64,000 bases of DNA, taken from assembly GCA_903970555.1 (NCBI GenBank), contig CAJCJD010000244.1, forward strand, positions 26,225-90,224. The letters run 5' to 3'. Under the pieces are notes generated by a model. That model was given only the letters and a program-made list of their open reading frames with translations. It made no database searches and was not told where the DNA came from. Below are positions 44,191 to 53,309 of this stretch, one piece after another; the first letter of the stretch is position 1; every line of letters begins with the position of its first letter. The stretch comes from Vulcanimicrobiota bacterium. GTDB taxonomy: Bacteria > Pseudomonadota > Gammaproteobacteria > Xanthomonadales > Rhodanobacteraceae. The translations under genes were made by a program, and so were the position numbers.

Positions 44191-44976
44191 ATGTCGAAGA
44201 AGTTCTGCTTGATGTTTCTTGCCGGCGTGCTTGCCGCTCACGCTAGCGCGACGTTGGCCCAGTCGGCGGTTTCGACGCCGCCTCCGGCAGCCAACACGCC
44301 CGAAAACGTCGTGCGCCAGACCATCCTGCGGCTTGTTCCCAAGGCAAAGGTCGACCAGGTCACGCCAGCGCCGATGCCCGGCTTTTATCAGGTGATCGCC
44401 TCGGGCCATCTGGTTTACGTCAGTGCCGACGGCAAGTACGTGATGAACGGCGACCTGATCGACGCGACCAAGGGCACCAGCCTGACCGACGATGCCTGGG
44501 CGACCTATCGCAAGTCGGAACTGGCCAAGGTGCCGGTGTCCGATCGCATCGTGTTCGCACCGGCGCACCCGAAATACACCGTGACGGTATTTACCGACGT
44601 GACTTGTCCGTATTGTCGCGTTCTGCACGAGCAGATCGATGCGTTCAACAAGGAAGGCATCGCGGTGCACTACCTCGCATGGCCGCGTTCTGGCGTCATT
44701 GGCGACGACGGCAAGCCCACCCCGACCTACAACGAGATGGTGTCCATCTGGTGCGCGTCGGACCGCAACGATGCATTCACGGCAGCCAAGAAAGGCCGCG
44801 ATCCGAAACCGATTACCTGCAAGAACCCCGTGAAAGACCAATTCGACTTGGGTCTGAAGCTAGGTGTGACCGGCACGCCGGCGGTTTATGCCGAAGACGG
44901 CACCCTGATCGGCGGGTACCTGTCGCCTCAGGACATGTTGGAAGCGGTAAAAGAGCACTCCGCAACAGGCACTTGA
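44191..44976 (+). CDS. dsbC: Thiol:disulfide interchange protein DsbC
   Basis: A periplasmic disulfide isomerase. From ATG 44191 (GAGG 5-6 nt upstream) it is 261 residues: signal peptide MSKKFCLMFLAGVLAAHASATLA, an N-terminal dimerisation domain, and a thioredoxin domain with VFTDVTCPYCRVLHEQI (CPYC redox motif) and the cis-Pro in GVTGTPAVYAEDG. A second Cys pair (IWCASDRN and PITCKNP) is the structural disulfide of DsbC. It sits directly behind xerD, the common order in this group. Confidence 0.94.
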   Translation: MSKKFCLMFLAGVLAAHASATLAQSAVSTPPPAANTPENVVRQTILRLVPKAKVDQVTPAPMPGFYQVIASGHLVYVSADGKYVMNGDLIDATKGTSLTDDAWATYRKSELAKVPVSDRIVFAPAHPKYTVTVFTDVTCPYCRVLHEQIDAFNKEGIAVHYLAWPRSGVIGDDGKPTPTYNEMVSIWCASDRNDAFTAAKKGRDPKPITCKNPVKDQFDLGLKLGVTGTPAVYAEDGTLIGGYLSPQDMLEAVKEHSATGT

Positions 44977-45072
44977 TGACGCCTTTGCGCGAAAGATGCG
45001 CTCGACATCCTTGGAGCGCCTGCACAGAATTCCGTTGATTTGGATTTGAGCAGGCTTCGACAAGGATATGTC

Positions 45073-45936
45073 ATGCGTCATTCTGCATCGCTGCTGCGCG
45101 TTCTAGGCGCGTTGGTTTTTCTGACAGGGCTATCGATCGGCTCAACCCGCGCAGAAGCGGCCACGCTGTCGCCAGTGATGCTGGCGAATGTCTACCACTC
45201 CGGTGTCGCACTCGACGATTACTGGGTCAGCGAGAAATACGACGGCGTTCGCGGTTATTGGGACGGTGAAAAACTTCTCACACGCAGCGGCGCTGTTCTT
45301 CACCCCCCAGCGTGGTTCACGGCCCACTGGCCAAGAACGCCGATGGATGGCGAGCTTTGGGCCGGACGAGGCCAATTCGAGCTTGCTTCAGGCACCATTC
45401 GCCAACAGCCTGCCGACGATGAGGCGTGGCGACACATCCGTTACATGGTCTTCGATTTGCCCGGCCATCCCGGCCCCTTTACCGAGCGCATTGGCGCGCT
45501 CAATCAGCTGATTGCTCAACTCAACGTTCCCTGGGTGCGACCGGTACGGCAATACAAAGTCGCCAACGAAGCTGCGTTGACGGCGGACATGGAGCAGGTC
45601 GTTCAGGGCGGCGGGGAGGGGCTCGTCCTACATCGCGGCACGTCGTTGTATCGCGCAGGCCGCAGCGATGACCTTCTGAAGTTCAAGCCTTATGAGGACA
45701 CCGAGGCCCGCGTCGTCGCCCAGGTGCCCGGCAAAGGTAAATATGCCGGCATGATGGGTGCGCTGCTGGTGGAGATGCCTGACGGCACGCGTTTTCGCTT
45801 GGGTACGGGCTTCAGCGACGAGGTACGTCGCCACCCGCCGCCGGTTGGGAGCCTGGTAACTTACCGATATCGCGGTACTACCTCAGGCGGCAAGCCACGA
45901 TTCGCCAGTTTTCTGCGCGTTCGTGACGAGCTTTAG
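45073..45936 (+). CDS. Exported ATP-dependent DNA ligase (Lig E type)
   Basis: A 287-residue minimal ATP-dependent ligase with an N-terminal signal peptide (LLRVLGALVFLTGLSIGSTRAEAA). Motif I is WVSEKYDGVRGYWDG with the adenylated Lys in K-Y-D-G; MDGELWAGRGQFEL is motif III-like; EGLVLHRGTSLYRAG motif IV-like; LLKFKPYEDTEARVV motif V; the OB domain ends VTYRYRGTTSGGKPRFASFLRVRD. Lig E enzymes lack the extra DNA-binding domains and act in the periplasm, possibly on incoming DNA in competence or biofilm. The ATG at 45073 follows AAGGA by 6 nt. Confidence 0.9.
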   Translation: MRHSASLLRVLGALVFLTGLSIGSTRAEAATLSPVMLANVYHSGVALDDYWVSEKYDGVRGYWDGEKLLTRSGAVLHPPAWFTAHWPRTPMDGELWAGRGQFELASGTIRQQPADDEAWRHIRYMVFDLPGHPGPFTERIGALNQLIAQLNVPWVRPVRQYKVANEAALTADMEQVVQGGGEGLVLHRGTSLYRAGRSDDLLKFKPYEDTEARVVAQVPGKGKYAGMMGALLVEMPDGTRFRLGTGFSDEVRRHPPPVGSLVTYRYRGTTSGGKPRFASFLRVRDEL

Positions 45937-45979
45937 GGGCTGTTAAAGGGAGCCCGAAGACCTTGGGCGGCCTCTAAGG

Positions 45980-45985
45980 TACAAT
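45980..45985 (+). promoter_or_regulatory. Candidate -10 box of purL
   Basis: TACAAT lies 35 nt before the purL ATG and 44 nt after the ligase stop. No good -35 is present at 17 nt, so an activator may be required or the element may be weak. Confidence 0.35.
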
Positions 45986-46020
45986 AGGCCGCTCTATCGC
46001 CTAGCGCCTTTTCCCCCGCA

Positions 46021-49000
46021 ATGATCGCACTCGACGGGCAGAGCGCCCTCTCGCCTTTTCGCCTGGAACGTCTCAACGCCCGCCTGGATGCCTTGCATCG
46101 TGGTACGCGGGTGCAGGCGTGCTGGTTTATTTATTTCATCGATGCCGCGACCGCCCCTGAGGGCGAGCAGCGCAAGCGTCTGCTCGAAGCCTTGGAAGCC
46201 AAGGACGGTAAGCCCGAGGCGGCTTCGCTGTGGGTGGTGCCACGCCTGGGCACGATCTCGCCATGGTCCAGCAAAGCCACCGACATCCTGCATGACGCCG
46301 GTTTCGACGTGCATCGGGTCGAGCGCGGTGCCGCCTGGCAGGTGAGTGGGCTGCCCGCGGCAAGCGACGCGCGTTACAACGATGTGCTGGCGGTGCTGCA
46401 CGATGCCATGACGCAATCGGTATTGACCAGTCTCGACCAGGCACAAGGTCTGTTCCTGGGCGGCAAGCCTGGCAACCTGGTGCACATCGCGCTTGGCAGC
46501 GATGCGCGTGCGGCGCTGGCCAAGGCGAATTCCGAACTGGGCTTGGCGCTGGCCGACGACGAGATCGACTACCTCGCCGAGCGCTACGCCGAACTGGGAC
46601 GCGATCCCACCGACGCCGAACTCTTCATGTTCGCCCAGGCGAACTCCGAACACTGCCGCCACAAAGTGTTCAACGCCAGCTGGACGCTGGATGGCGAAGC
46701 GCAGGACAAGACGCTGTTCGGCATGATCAAGAACACGCATCAGCATTCGCCTGCGCATACGCTTTCCGCGTACAAGGACAATGCGGCGGTGATCGAAGGC
46801 AACACCGGCAAGCGTTTCACCAGCGGCACAGACGGCGTGTGGCGATCCAACGAAGAGCGCATCGACTACGCCATCAAGGTCGAAACGCACAACCATCCTA
46901 CGGCAATCGCACCATGGCCTGGCGCGGCCACCGGCGCCGGCGGCGAAATCCGCGATGAAGGCGCTACGGGGCGCGGCGCGAAACCGAAGGCGGGGCTGAC
47001 CGGTTTTTCCGTGTCGGATCTGCGCATTCCCGGCCATCCACAACCGTGGGAAGTGGAGCGTCCGCTGCCGCCGCGCATGGCTAGCGCGTTTGAGATTATG
47101 CGCGACGGTCCGCTCGGTGCCGCCGCGTTCAACAACGAATTCGGCCGTCCTTGCCTGGGCGGTTATTTCCGCACTTACGAACACGAAACCGGCGAAGCCG
47201 GCGTGCGTCGCGGTTACGACAAGCCGATCATGATCGCGGGCGGCATCGCCAATATCCGCAATGATCATGTGCAGAAGCACGAGGTGCAGCGTGGCCACGC
47301 GGTGATCGTGTTGGGTGGGCCGGCCATGCTGATCGGCCTTGGTGGCGGTGCGGCATCGTCGGTCGCGTCGGGTGCATCGAGTGCGGAATTGGATTTCGCC
47401 TCTGTGCAGCGCGACAACGCCGAGATGGAGCGTCGCTGCCAGCAAGTGATCGACGCATGCTGGTCGCGCGGCGAACGCAATCCTATCGTCAGCATTCACG
47501 ACGTCGGCGCGGGCGGTTTGTCCAACGCGATTCCCGAATTGCTCAACGATGCGGGTGTGGGTGGCGAGATCGATTTGTCGAAAGTGCCATGCGACGATCC
47601 GGCCTTGTCACCGATGCAGGTGTGGAGCAACGAGTCGCAGGAACGCTACGTTCTCGCCATTGCCACCGCCGATCTACCCGAATTCGAAGCCTATTGCGCA
47701 CGCGAGCGTTGTCCTTACGCGGTGGTCGGTACGGCGACGCAGGAGCGCGTGCTGCGCGTGACCGATCCGCGTCGTAACCTCACCGTGATCGATCTGCCGA
47801 TGGATGTGCTGTTCGGCAAGCCGCCGCGCATGCATCGTGACGCCAAGCATCTGAAGCCGCGCGTCGACGTGGTGCCGGATCTGAGCGGCATCGGCATGGA
47901 AGAGGCGTTGATGCGCGTGTTGCGTCTGCCGACCGTGGGCAGCAAGAGCTTCCTTATCACCATCGGCGATCGCAGTGTTGGTGGTCTGTGTTCGCGTGAT
48001 CCGATGGTCGGCCCGTGGCAAGTGCCGGTGGCCGACTGTGCGGTGACCTTGCTCGATTTCGACGGCTACAAGGGCGAAGCGATGGCGATGGCCGAGCGCT
48101 CGCCAGTGGCCGTACTCAACAGTGCCGATGCGGCACGTCTTGCTGTCGGCGAAGCGATTACCAATCTCGCCGCCGCGCCCATCGACAACCTTGGCGAAGT
48201 GCGCCTTTCAGCCAACTGGATGGCTGCGGTCAATCATCCGGGTGAAGACGCCGCGCTGTTCGATGCCGTCAAGGCGGTGGGCATGGAGCTGTGTCCCGAA
48301 TTGGATATTTCCATTCCCGTGGGCAAGGACTCGCTGTCCATGCAGACCGTGTGGACGGACGGCGATACACCGCAACGCACGATTTCGCCGGTGTCGTTGG
48401 TCATCACCGGTTTTGCACGCGTCAGCGATGTACGTCGCACACTGACGCCGCAACTGCGGCTCGATCGCGGCGATTCCGATTTGTGGCTGATCGATCTGGG
48501 CGGCGGTCGCGCACGTCTTGGCGGTTCGGCGCTGACGCAGGTATTCAATCGCGGTGGCGGCGTGCCGCCTGATCTGGATGATGCCAAGTGTCTCAAGGCG
48601 TTGTTCGATCTGGTGCAGGAAGCCAATCGCAGCGGTTTGCTGCTGGCGTATCACGATCGTTCCGACGGTGGCGTCATCGTCACCTTGCTGGAAATGGCGT
48701 TCGCCGGTCGCTGCGGCCTGGAAATTACGCTAGACGGTTGGGCCGACGCCGCGTTACGTGCGTTGTTCAATGAAGAACTCGGCGCCGTGCTGCAGGTGGC
48801 TGTGGCCAATCGTGAAGCGTTCGAAGCGTTGCTGGTGAAGTACGGTCTTGCCGGCATGAGCAATCGCATCGGGCGGCCGAAAGAGAAGCTTGGCATCAAG
48901 CTGTTCCTCAACGGCGACACCGTGTTCAAGTGGAACTGGACGCAGCTGTTCAAGGCCTGGAACGAAACCAGTCACGCCATGCAGCGCTTGCGCGACAACC

Positions 49001-49881
49001 CGCTCAGCGCCGATGCGGAATTGGCCTGGCGTGTCGATGACGGCGACATGGGCATTCATCCGAAGCTCGGCTTCGATCCAGCCGAAAACATTTCCGCGCC
49101 ATATTTGAAGCAATTTGAGCGTCCACGCATCGCGATCTTGCGCGAGCAGGGCGTCAATGGCCAGGTGGAAATGGCTGCCGCCTTTACGCGCGCCGGTTTC
49201 GACGCGGTGGACGTGCATATGTCCGACCTCGTTAGTGGACGCATCAAGCTGGACGCGTTCCGCGGTTTAGCAGCGTGCGGCGGTTTCTCGTACGGCGACG
49301 TGCTTGGCGCGGGTCGCGGCTGGGCGGCATCGATCCTTTACAACGAACAATTGCGCGCGCAGTTCGCGGCATTTTTCGCCGATCCCAGCAAGTTTGCGTT
49401 GGGTGTGTGCAACGGCTGCCAGATGATGAGCCAGCTCAAGGACATCATCCCCGGCGCACAGCATTGGCCGAAGTTCCTGCGCAATGCTTCCGAGCAATAC
49501 GAGGCGCGACTGGCCACGGTTGAAGTACTCGATTCGCCGAGCATCTTCTTCAAAGGCATGAACGGTTCGCGCATTCCGATTGTCGTGGCGCACGGCGAAG
49601 GGCGGGTCAGTTTTCCGCAGGCGTGCAGTCCATCCAAATCGGGCAGCGCGCTGCGCTTTGTCGACAATCGCGGCAAGCCGACCGAAAACTATCCGCTCAA
49701 CCCGAACGGTTCGCCCGGCGGTCTGGCAGGTTTCACGGCTGCCGATGGTCGCGTGATGATCATGATGCCGCATCCAGAGCGCGTGTTCCGTACCGTGCAG
49801 ATGAGCTGGCATCCGGATTCCTGGGGTGAGGATTCACCGTGGATGCGCATGTTCCGCAACGCCAGGGTGTGGTGCGGCTGA
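46021..49881 (+). CDS. purL: Phosphoribosylformylglycinamidine synthase
   Basis: A 1286-residue single-chain PurL that converts FGAR to FGAM using ATP and glutamine in purine synthesis. The N-terminal PurS-like and linker region is followed by [15 protein letters not shown] and two AIRS-like halves ([44 protein letters not shown]). The C-terminal glutamine amidotransferase begins [22 protein letters not shown] with Cys in [12 protein letters not shown] and His-Pro-Glu in [11 protein letters not shown]. The length matches the gammaproteobacterial form. The next gene starts inside its last codons. Confidence 0.97.
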   Translation: MIALDGQSALSPFRLERLNARLDALHRGTRVQACWFIYFIDAATAPEGEQRKRLLEALEAKDGKPEAASLWVVPRLGTISPWSSKATDILHDAGFDVHRVERGAAWQVSGLPAASDARYNDVLAVLHDAMTQSVLTSLDQAQGLFLGGKPGNLVHIALGSDARAALAKANSELGLALADDEIDYLAERYAELGRDPTDAELFMFAQANSEHCRHKVFNASWTLDGEAQDKTLFGMIKNTHQHSPAHTLSAYKDNAAVIEGNTGKRFTSGTDGVWRSNEERIDYAIKVETHNHPTAIAPWPGAATGAGGEIRDEGATGRGAKPKAGLTGFSVSDLRIPGHPQPWEVERPLPPRMASAFEIMRDGPLGAAAFNNEFGRPCLGGYFRTYEHETGEAGVRRGYDKPIMIAGGIANIRNDHVQKHEVQRGHAVIVLGGPAMLIGLGGGAASSVASGASSAELDFASVQRDNAEMERRCQQVIDACWSRGERNPIVSIHDVGAGGLSNAIPELLNDAGVGGEIDLSKVPCDDPALSPMQVWSNESQERYVLAIATADLPEFEAYCARERCPYAVVGTATQERVLRVTDPRRNLTVIDLPMDVLFGKPPRMHRDAKHLKPRVDVVPDLSGIGMEEALMRVLRLPTVGSKSFLITIGDRSVGGLCSRDPMVGPWQVPVADCAVTLLDFDGYKGEAMAMAERSPVAVLNSADAARLAVGEAITNLAAAPIDNLGEVRLSANWMAAVNHPGEDAALFDAVKAVGMELCPELDISIPVGKDSLSMQTVWTDGDTPQRTISPVSLVITGFARVSDVRRTLTPQLRLDRGDSDLWLIDLGGGRARLGGSALTQVFNRGGGVPPDLDDAKCLKALFDLVQEANRSGLLLAYHDRSDGGVIVTLLEMAFAGRCGLEITLDGWADAALRALFNEELGAVLQVAVANREAFEALLVKYGLAGMSNRIGRPKEKLGIKLFLNGDTVFKWNWTQLFKAWNETSHAMQRLRDNPLSADAELAWRVDDGDMGIHPKLGFDPAENISAPYLKQFERPRIAILREQGVNGQVEMAAAFTRAGFDAVDVHMSDLVSGRIKLDAFRGLAACGGFSYGDVLGAGRGWAASILYNEQLRAQFAAFFADPSKFALGVCNGCQMMSQLKDIIPGAQHWPKFLRNASEQYEARLATVEVLDSPSIFFKGMNGSRIPIVVAHGEGRVSFPQACSPSKSGSALRFVDNRGKPTENYPLNPNGSPGGLAGFTAADGRVMIMMPHPERVFRTVQMSWHPDSWGEDSPWMRMFRNARVWCG

Positions 49882-50624
49882 GCCTAGCCGCCCAGCTGCA
49901 TCGATGGCCGGGTTGGTTACTGGCCATCGGCTGGGCTTTGTTGCTTGCGTGTGTGCCGTGGTGGATTGGATTGCCGCTGTTGTTGGCACTCGCGGCGATG
50001 CAACTCGCGCGCGTGCCGCGTTTGCTCGGCTACACCGGCACCATCCGGCGTGCGCTTCGCTGGGGCTTGGCGGGATTGCTAATAGCGAGTTATCGCGCAT
50101 TTGGCGGTCACGCACTGGGCCTTACGCTCACGCTGCTGGCGGCGCTGGTCGGTTTTTCATTGCTTGTATTGCTGGAATCGTGGCAAGACCATAAGCCGAT
50201 GCGCAGCGCGTCCATCGCATCGGCGTCGCCCGACTGGAACGAGATGGCACTGGCGCCGATCGGGCCATCCGCCGCCATCATCGAACTGCACCCGCCGGCG
50301 TGGCTGGCGCTGGAAGGTTTGACGGCCGCTGTACCTAGCGATTTCGCAAAGATTTCCGAAAACCATTGGCGTGTGGGGACCCAAGCCACGGTCGATCATG
50401 TCGAACCACGGCTTTCCATGGCTCCTGGGCAGCGTTGGATGGCATTTCCGATGACCGCCGAACGCGGCGTAGTGCTGTACGATCGCGCCCACGACAGGCA
50501 ATACCGGCTACGCGGCTGGCACTTGTATGGCTGGCACGCCGAAGAGGCTTGGCTCACTCGTGGTGAGGACCAGGCGCCGTTAGCGCTCTCGCATGTGCTT
50601 GGCCAGGATCAGGTCGAGGAGTAA
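49869..50624 (+). CDS. Membrane protein of unknown function overlapping purL
   Basis: About 251 residues starting at one of two adjacent GTGs (49869 or 49872) within the purL C-terminus; a GTG at 49839 would lengthen it by 10 residues. The N-terminal half has three hydrophobic segments ([54 protein letters not shown]). The C-terminal ~120 residues look like a soluble beta-rich domain ([24 protein letters not shown] ... [24 protein letters not shown]). No family is recognised. The overlap and spacing suggest coupled translation with purL, though not a shared function. Confidence 0.65.
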   Translation: MVRLSLAAQLHRWPGWLLAIGWALLLACVPWWIGLPLLLALAAMQLARVPRLLGYTGTIRRALRWGLAGLLIASYRAFGGHALGLTLTLLAALVGFSLLVLLESWQDHKPMRSASIASASPDWNEMALAPIGPSAAIIELHPPAWLALEGLTAAVPSDFAKISENHWRVGTQATVDHVEPRLSMAPGQRWMAFPMTAERGVVLYDRAHDRQYRLRGWHLYGWHAEEAWLTRGEDQAPLALSHVLGQDQVEE

Positions 50625-50672
50625 CAGGGTTAGGTTTGATGAGCCCGTCGTGTCTATTTTCACAAGGTCATC

Positions 50673-51545
50673 ATGTCAGCATTTGATCCGACGTCATCGT
50701 TTGTCAGCATCATCGTGGTCTCCGCCGATAGCGGCCCCAGTCTGCGCGACTGCGTGAACAGCGTGTTGGCGTGCACGCTGCCGCTCGAGTTGGTGCTGAT
50801 CGACAATGCCTCGACCGACGGTGTGCCGCAGGCAATTGCTCGTGCGCGCGAAAGCGATGCACGATTCAAGGTCATCTACAACCGCGCCAATCTTGGCTTT
50901 GGACCGGCCGTCAATCGTGCCGCGGCGCAAACGCGCGGACAGACTTTGGTGATCCTCAATCCCGATTGCTTGCTTGACCAGGCATCCCTGCAGCGATTGC
51001 TCGACATACTCGCAACCGAACCCAAGGCTGGTCTCCTCGGCGCCGTTGTGTGCGATCAGCAAGGCGTGCCCGATCCGGCATCGTATCGGCGCGATCCCGT
51101 CTTGGCCCGCGCGCTTTCCACCCTCTTCAAGCGAAACGATGAGGGCGTGAACATCGACGGCCCCATGCCCGATCACGTGGTCGAGACCGAGGCAGTATCC
51201 GGCGCCTTGATGTTGATGCCGCGTCGCGTGTTCGAATGGATGAATGGCTTCGACGAAGGCTATTTCCTGCATTGCGAAGATCTGGACCTGTGCCGCCGCG
51301 TGCGTGATGCAGGCTGGCGCGTGCTGCTGGCGGGCGATGTGCATGTGCTGCACGGTAAAGGTGGTTCGAGCCGGCACCGGCCTGTGTTCGTGAGTTACTA
51401 CAAGCATCGGGGCATGTGGCGCTGGTTCCGCAAGTTCGATCCGGCTGCGCGCAGGCTGCATGTGGCCGCGGTGGTATGGCTCGGCCTGTGGGCGCATTTC
51501 CTGTTGCAAATTCCGGGTCAGCTCGTGCGCATGGTCAGACGATGA
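50673..51545 (+). CDS. Family 2 glycosyltransferase (rhamnosyltransferase-like)
   Basis: 290 residues with a GT-A fold. The nucleotide-binding start SFVSIIVVSADSGPSLRDCVNSVL is followed by VLIDNASTDG, NLGFGPAVNRAA and the metal-binding NPDCLL (a D-x-D-like position). The acceptor-side FDEGYFLHCEDLDLCRRVRDAGW is typical of GT2 rhamnosyltransferases. A C-terminal hydrophobic segment (VAAVVWLGLWAHFLLQIPGQL) may anchor it at the membrane. The sugar and acceptor are unknown. The start follows AAGG by 6-7 nt. The next gene overlaps its stop (ATGA). Confidence 0.88.
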   Translation: MSAFDPTSSFVSIIVVSADSGPSLRDCVNSVLACTLPLELVLIDNASTDGVPQAIARARESDARFKVIYNRANLGFGPAVNRAAAQTRGQTLVILNPDCLLDQASLQRLLDILATEPKAGLLGAVVCDQQGVPDPASYRRDPVLARALSTLFKRNDEGVNIDGPMPDHVVETEAVSGALMLMPRRVFEWMNGFDEGYFLHCEDLDLCRRVRDAGWRVLLAGDVHVLHGKGGSSRHRPVFVSYYKHRGMWRWFRKFDPAARRLHVAAVVWLGLWAHFLLQIPGQLVRMVRR

Positions 51546-52450
51546 CAGCTGCTTCACGTGTGGGCACGCTGGCGACAGTCGGCTTGCTGGTGATGACGGC
51601 GGTGTGGGGTTCCACCTTCGTGCTGATCAAGGGCGTGCTGGATCACATGCCGGTCGCGGACTTTCTTGCGGTGCGCTTTGTGATTGCGGCCGTCGTCATG
51701 TTTGCCTTGTTCCATCGGCATGTGCTTCGCCTGCCGCGTCGACAGCTGCTGCGCGCTGCCGCGCTGGGCGTGCTTTACGGCGTGGGCCAGTTGCTGCAGA
51801 CGTGGGGCCTCGCGTTGATTTCGCCCAGCGTCAGCGGTTTTGTCACCGGAATGTACGTGGTGTTTACGCCGATACTCGCCACACTTTTGTTGCGGCAACG
51901 CATGCCGGCCATCGTATGGCTTGCAGTGGGGCTGGCAACACTCGGGCTGGCGCTGCTTTCGCTCAACGGCTTTGCGGTGGACGAGGGCGTGTGGCTGACC
52001 CTGCTGTCGGCGTTGCTGTATGGCATGCACATCGTGGCGCTCGGTCATTGGTCGCGAGCCGACGAAGCGTTTGGCATGTCCGCCGTACAGATGGCAGCTA
52101 TTGCGTTGGTCTGCTTGTTGGCCACGGCCGGTCATGGTGGCCCGATGTTGCCGCCTGATCGTCATGCGTGGCTTGCTGTGCTGTACATGGCGCTGATTGC
52201 TGGCGCTGGTGCGATGCTGATGCAGACGTGGGCGCAAGCGCATCTACCTGCTACACGCGCGGCCATCGTGATGACCACCGAACCTGTTTTCGCAGCGGGG
52301 TTCGCCGTGGCGTTGGGTAGCGACGTGTTGACGTGGCGCATGTTGGTTGGCGGCGGCTTGGTGCTGGCCGCCATGTATCTGGTCGAGCTGATGCCGCGTC
52401 GCGGTGCGATCGGCGAACTGCCGGCCGAAGCCGTGCATCACGAAGTGTGA
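51542..52450 (+). CDS. EamA/DMT-family transporter
   Basis: A second EamA exporter, 302 residues, with ten TM helices in two repeats: TVGLLVMTAVWGSTFVLIKGVL opens the first, and GVWLTLLSALLYGMHIVALGHW the second. RAAIVMTTEPVFAAGFAVALGSDVLTWRMLVGGGLVLAAMYLVEL is the conserved C-terminal signature including the TEPVFA motif. It overlaps the glycosyltransferase stop by 4 nt, so it is probably co-expressed and might move a lipid- or sugar-linked product, which is speculation. It is not closely similar to the EamA protein at 14131-15063. Confidence 0.88.
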   Translation: MTAASRVGTLATVGLLVMTAVWGSTFVLIKGVLDHMPVADFLAVRFVIAAVVMFALFHRHVLRLPRRQLLRAAALGVLYGVGQLLQTWGLALISPSVSGFVTGMYVVFTPILATLLLRQRMPAIVWLAVGLATLGLALLSLNGFAVDEGVWLTLLSALLYGMHIVALGHWSRADEAFGMSAVQMAAIALVCLLATAGHGGPMLPPDRHAWLAVLYMALIAGAGAMLMQTWAQAHLPATRAAIVMTTEPVFAAGFAVALGSDVLTWRMLVGGGLVLAAMYLVELMPRRGAIGELPAEAVHHEV

Positions 52451-52457
52451 GGCCGCT

Positions 52458-53000
52458 TTATTGTTGCGGTGCGACGGCGGACGTCGGCGTTTTATCCGAA
52501 CGTTTTGCATGCGGCTGCATCGCGATGCGAATCAGGTACAGCACGATGGCAACGTTAGCGATCAGGGCGGCCAGCTTCAGCCAGTTGAAACGCAGCAGCA
52601 CTTCATAGACTTCTACCGGGATCAGCGAGCCGGTAGCGATCACTGTGAACCATTCGGCCCAATGCTTGCGCAACCACAGGCCGGTGCCTTCCGTAGCGAA
52701 GATGGCTGCGTAAGCCAGCGCCACAATGCCAATGGCGACGAACTTGCTCGGACCCATCTGTTCCAGCAGTTCGACCAGGCGCCAACGCAGGCCGCTGCTG
52801 TCGGTCAACGACAAGTGCTCCAGCGAATGCACCAGATGCTCGAAGTTCTGCTGCTGGTGCAGCCCGAAAGCGACGATCGCCACAAAGATCAGGCAAACCG
52901 TCTTGATCGCCTTGTAAATGGCGATGACGCGCAGACCAACGCTATGTTGCGCTTCGATCTCGGAGCTTGGCTTGGTAATGCGGTGATCGCTGGGGGACAT
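52458..53000 (-). CDS. DUF2127 membrane protein
   Basis: 180 residues with four predicted TM helices. HSVGLRVIAIYKAIKTVCLIFVAIVAFGLHQ begins TM1, SKFVAIGIVALAYAAIFATEGTGLWLRKHWAEWFTVIAT is the central signature and PVEVYEVLLRFNWLKLAALIANVAIVLYLI the C-terminal one. This matches the DUF2127 family, of unknown function. It converges with the EamA gene, with 7 nt between the two stops. Confidence 0.85.
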   Translation of the reverse strand: MSPSDHRITKPSSEIEAQHSVGLRVIAIYKAIKTVCLIFVAIVAFGLHQQQNFEHLVHSLEHLSLTDSSGLRWRLVELLEQMGPSKFVAIGIVALAYAAIFATEGTGLWLRKHWAEWFTVIATGSLIPVEVYEVLLRFNWLKLAALIANVAIVLYLIRIAMQPHAKRSDKTPTSAVAPQQ

Positions 53001-53055
53001 AGTGACCGGTCACGGGCATGCGTGAAGGAGAGTTTAGCGGGTGGTGAATGCGGAG

Positions 53056-53090
53056 GGGCCATGTCGTTATGAGGACATGGCCCGGTTTTT
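53056..53090 (+). terminator. Strong hairpin with T-run, oriented on the plus strand
   Basis: GGGCCATGTC (53056-53065) and GACATGGCCC (53074-53083) form a perfect 10-bp stem with an 8-base loop, then GG and TTTTT. It lies 25 nt beyond the end of ybdD, which runs in the other direction, so in the ybdD sense there is no U-tract after the stem. Confidence 0.55.
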
Positions 53091-53114
53091 CCAAGATTGG
53101 CGTGGATGGGCCGT

Positions 53115-53309
53115 TCAGCAACATCGGCCTCCCGTACCCTTGTAGCGCGCCGTTTGCCGTTCGCGAAAGAACTCGGCATAGCTCGGCACTTTGCGCTCCG
53201 GGTGATGGGTACGCAGGTGGGCGACGTAGACATCGTAGTCGGGTATGCCGCAGCTCAGTCGCGCTGTCTGCACCAGGCGATGCCAAAAAAGTGAAAGTGT
53301 CTTGTTCAT
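53115..53309 (-). CDS. YbdD/YjiX-family small protein
   Basis: A 64-residue cytoplasmic protein: [52 protein letters not shown] is the complete family signature. The gene overlaps the end of cstA by 4 nt (ATGA), the usual partnership of YbdD-like proteins with CstA/BtsT-type pyruvate or peptide carriers. YbdD is thought to be needed for transport activity. Confidence 0.93.
   Translation of the reverse strand: MNKTLSLFWHRLVQTARLSCGIPDYDVYVAHLRTHHPERKVPSYAEFFRERQTARYKGTGGRCC

Noticed and set aside
45994..47499. 501-codon open frame on the minus strand
   Set aside because: It lies wholly within purL on the opposite strand and has no family resemblance; purL is complete and conserved.
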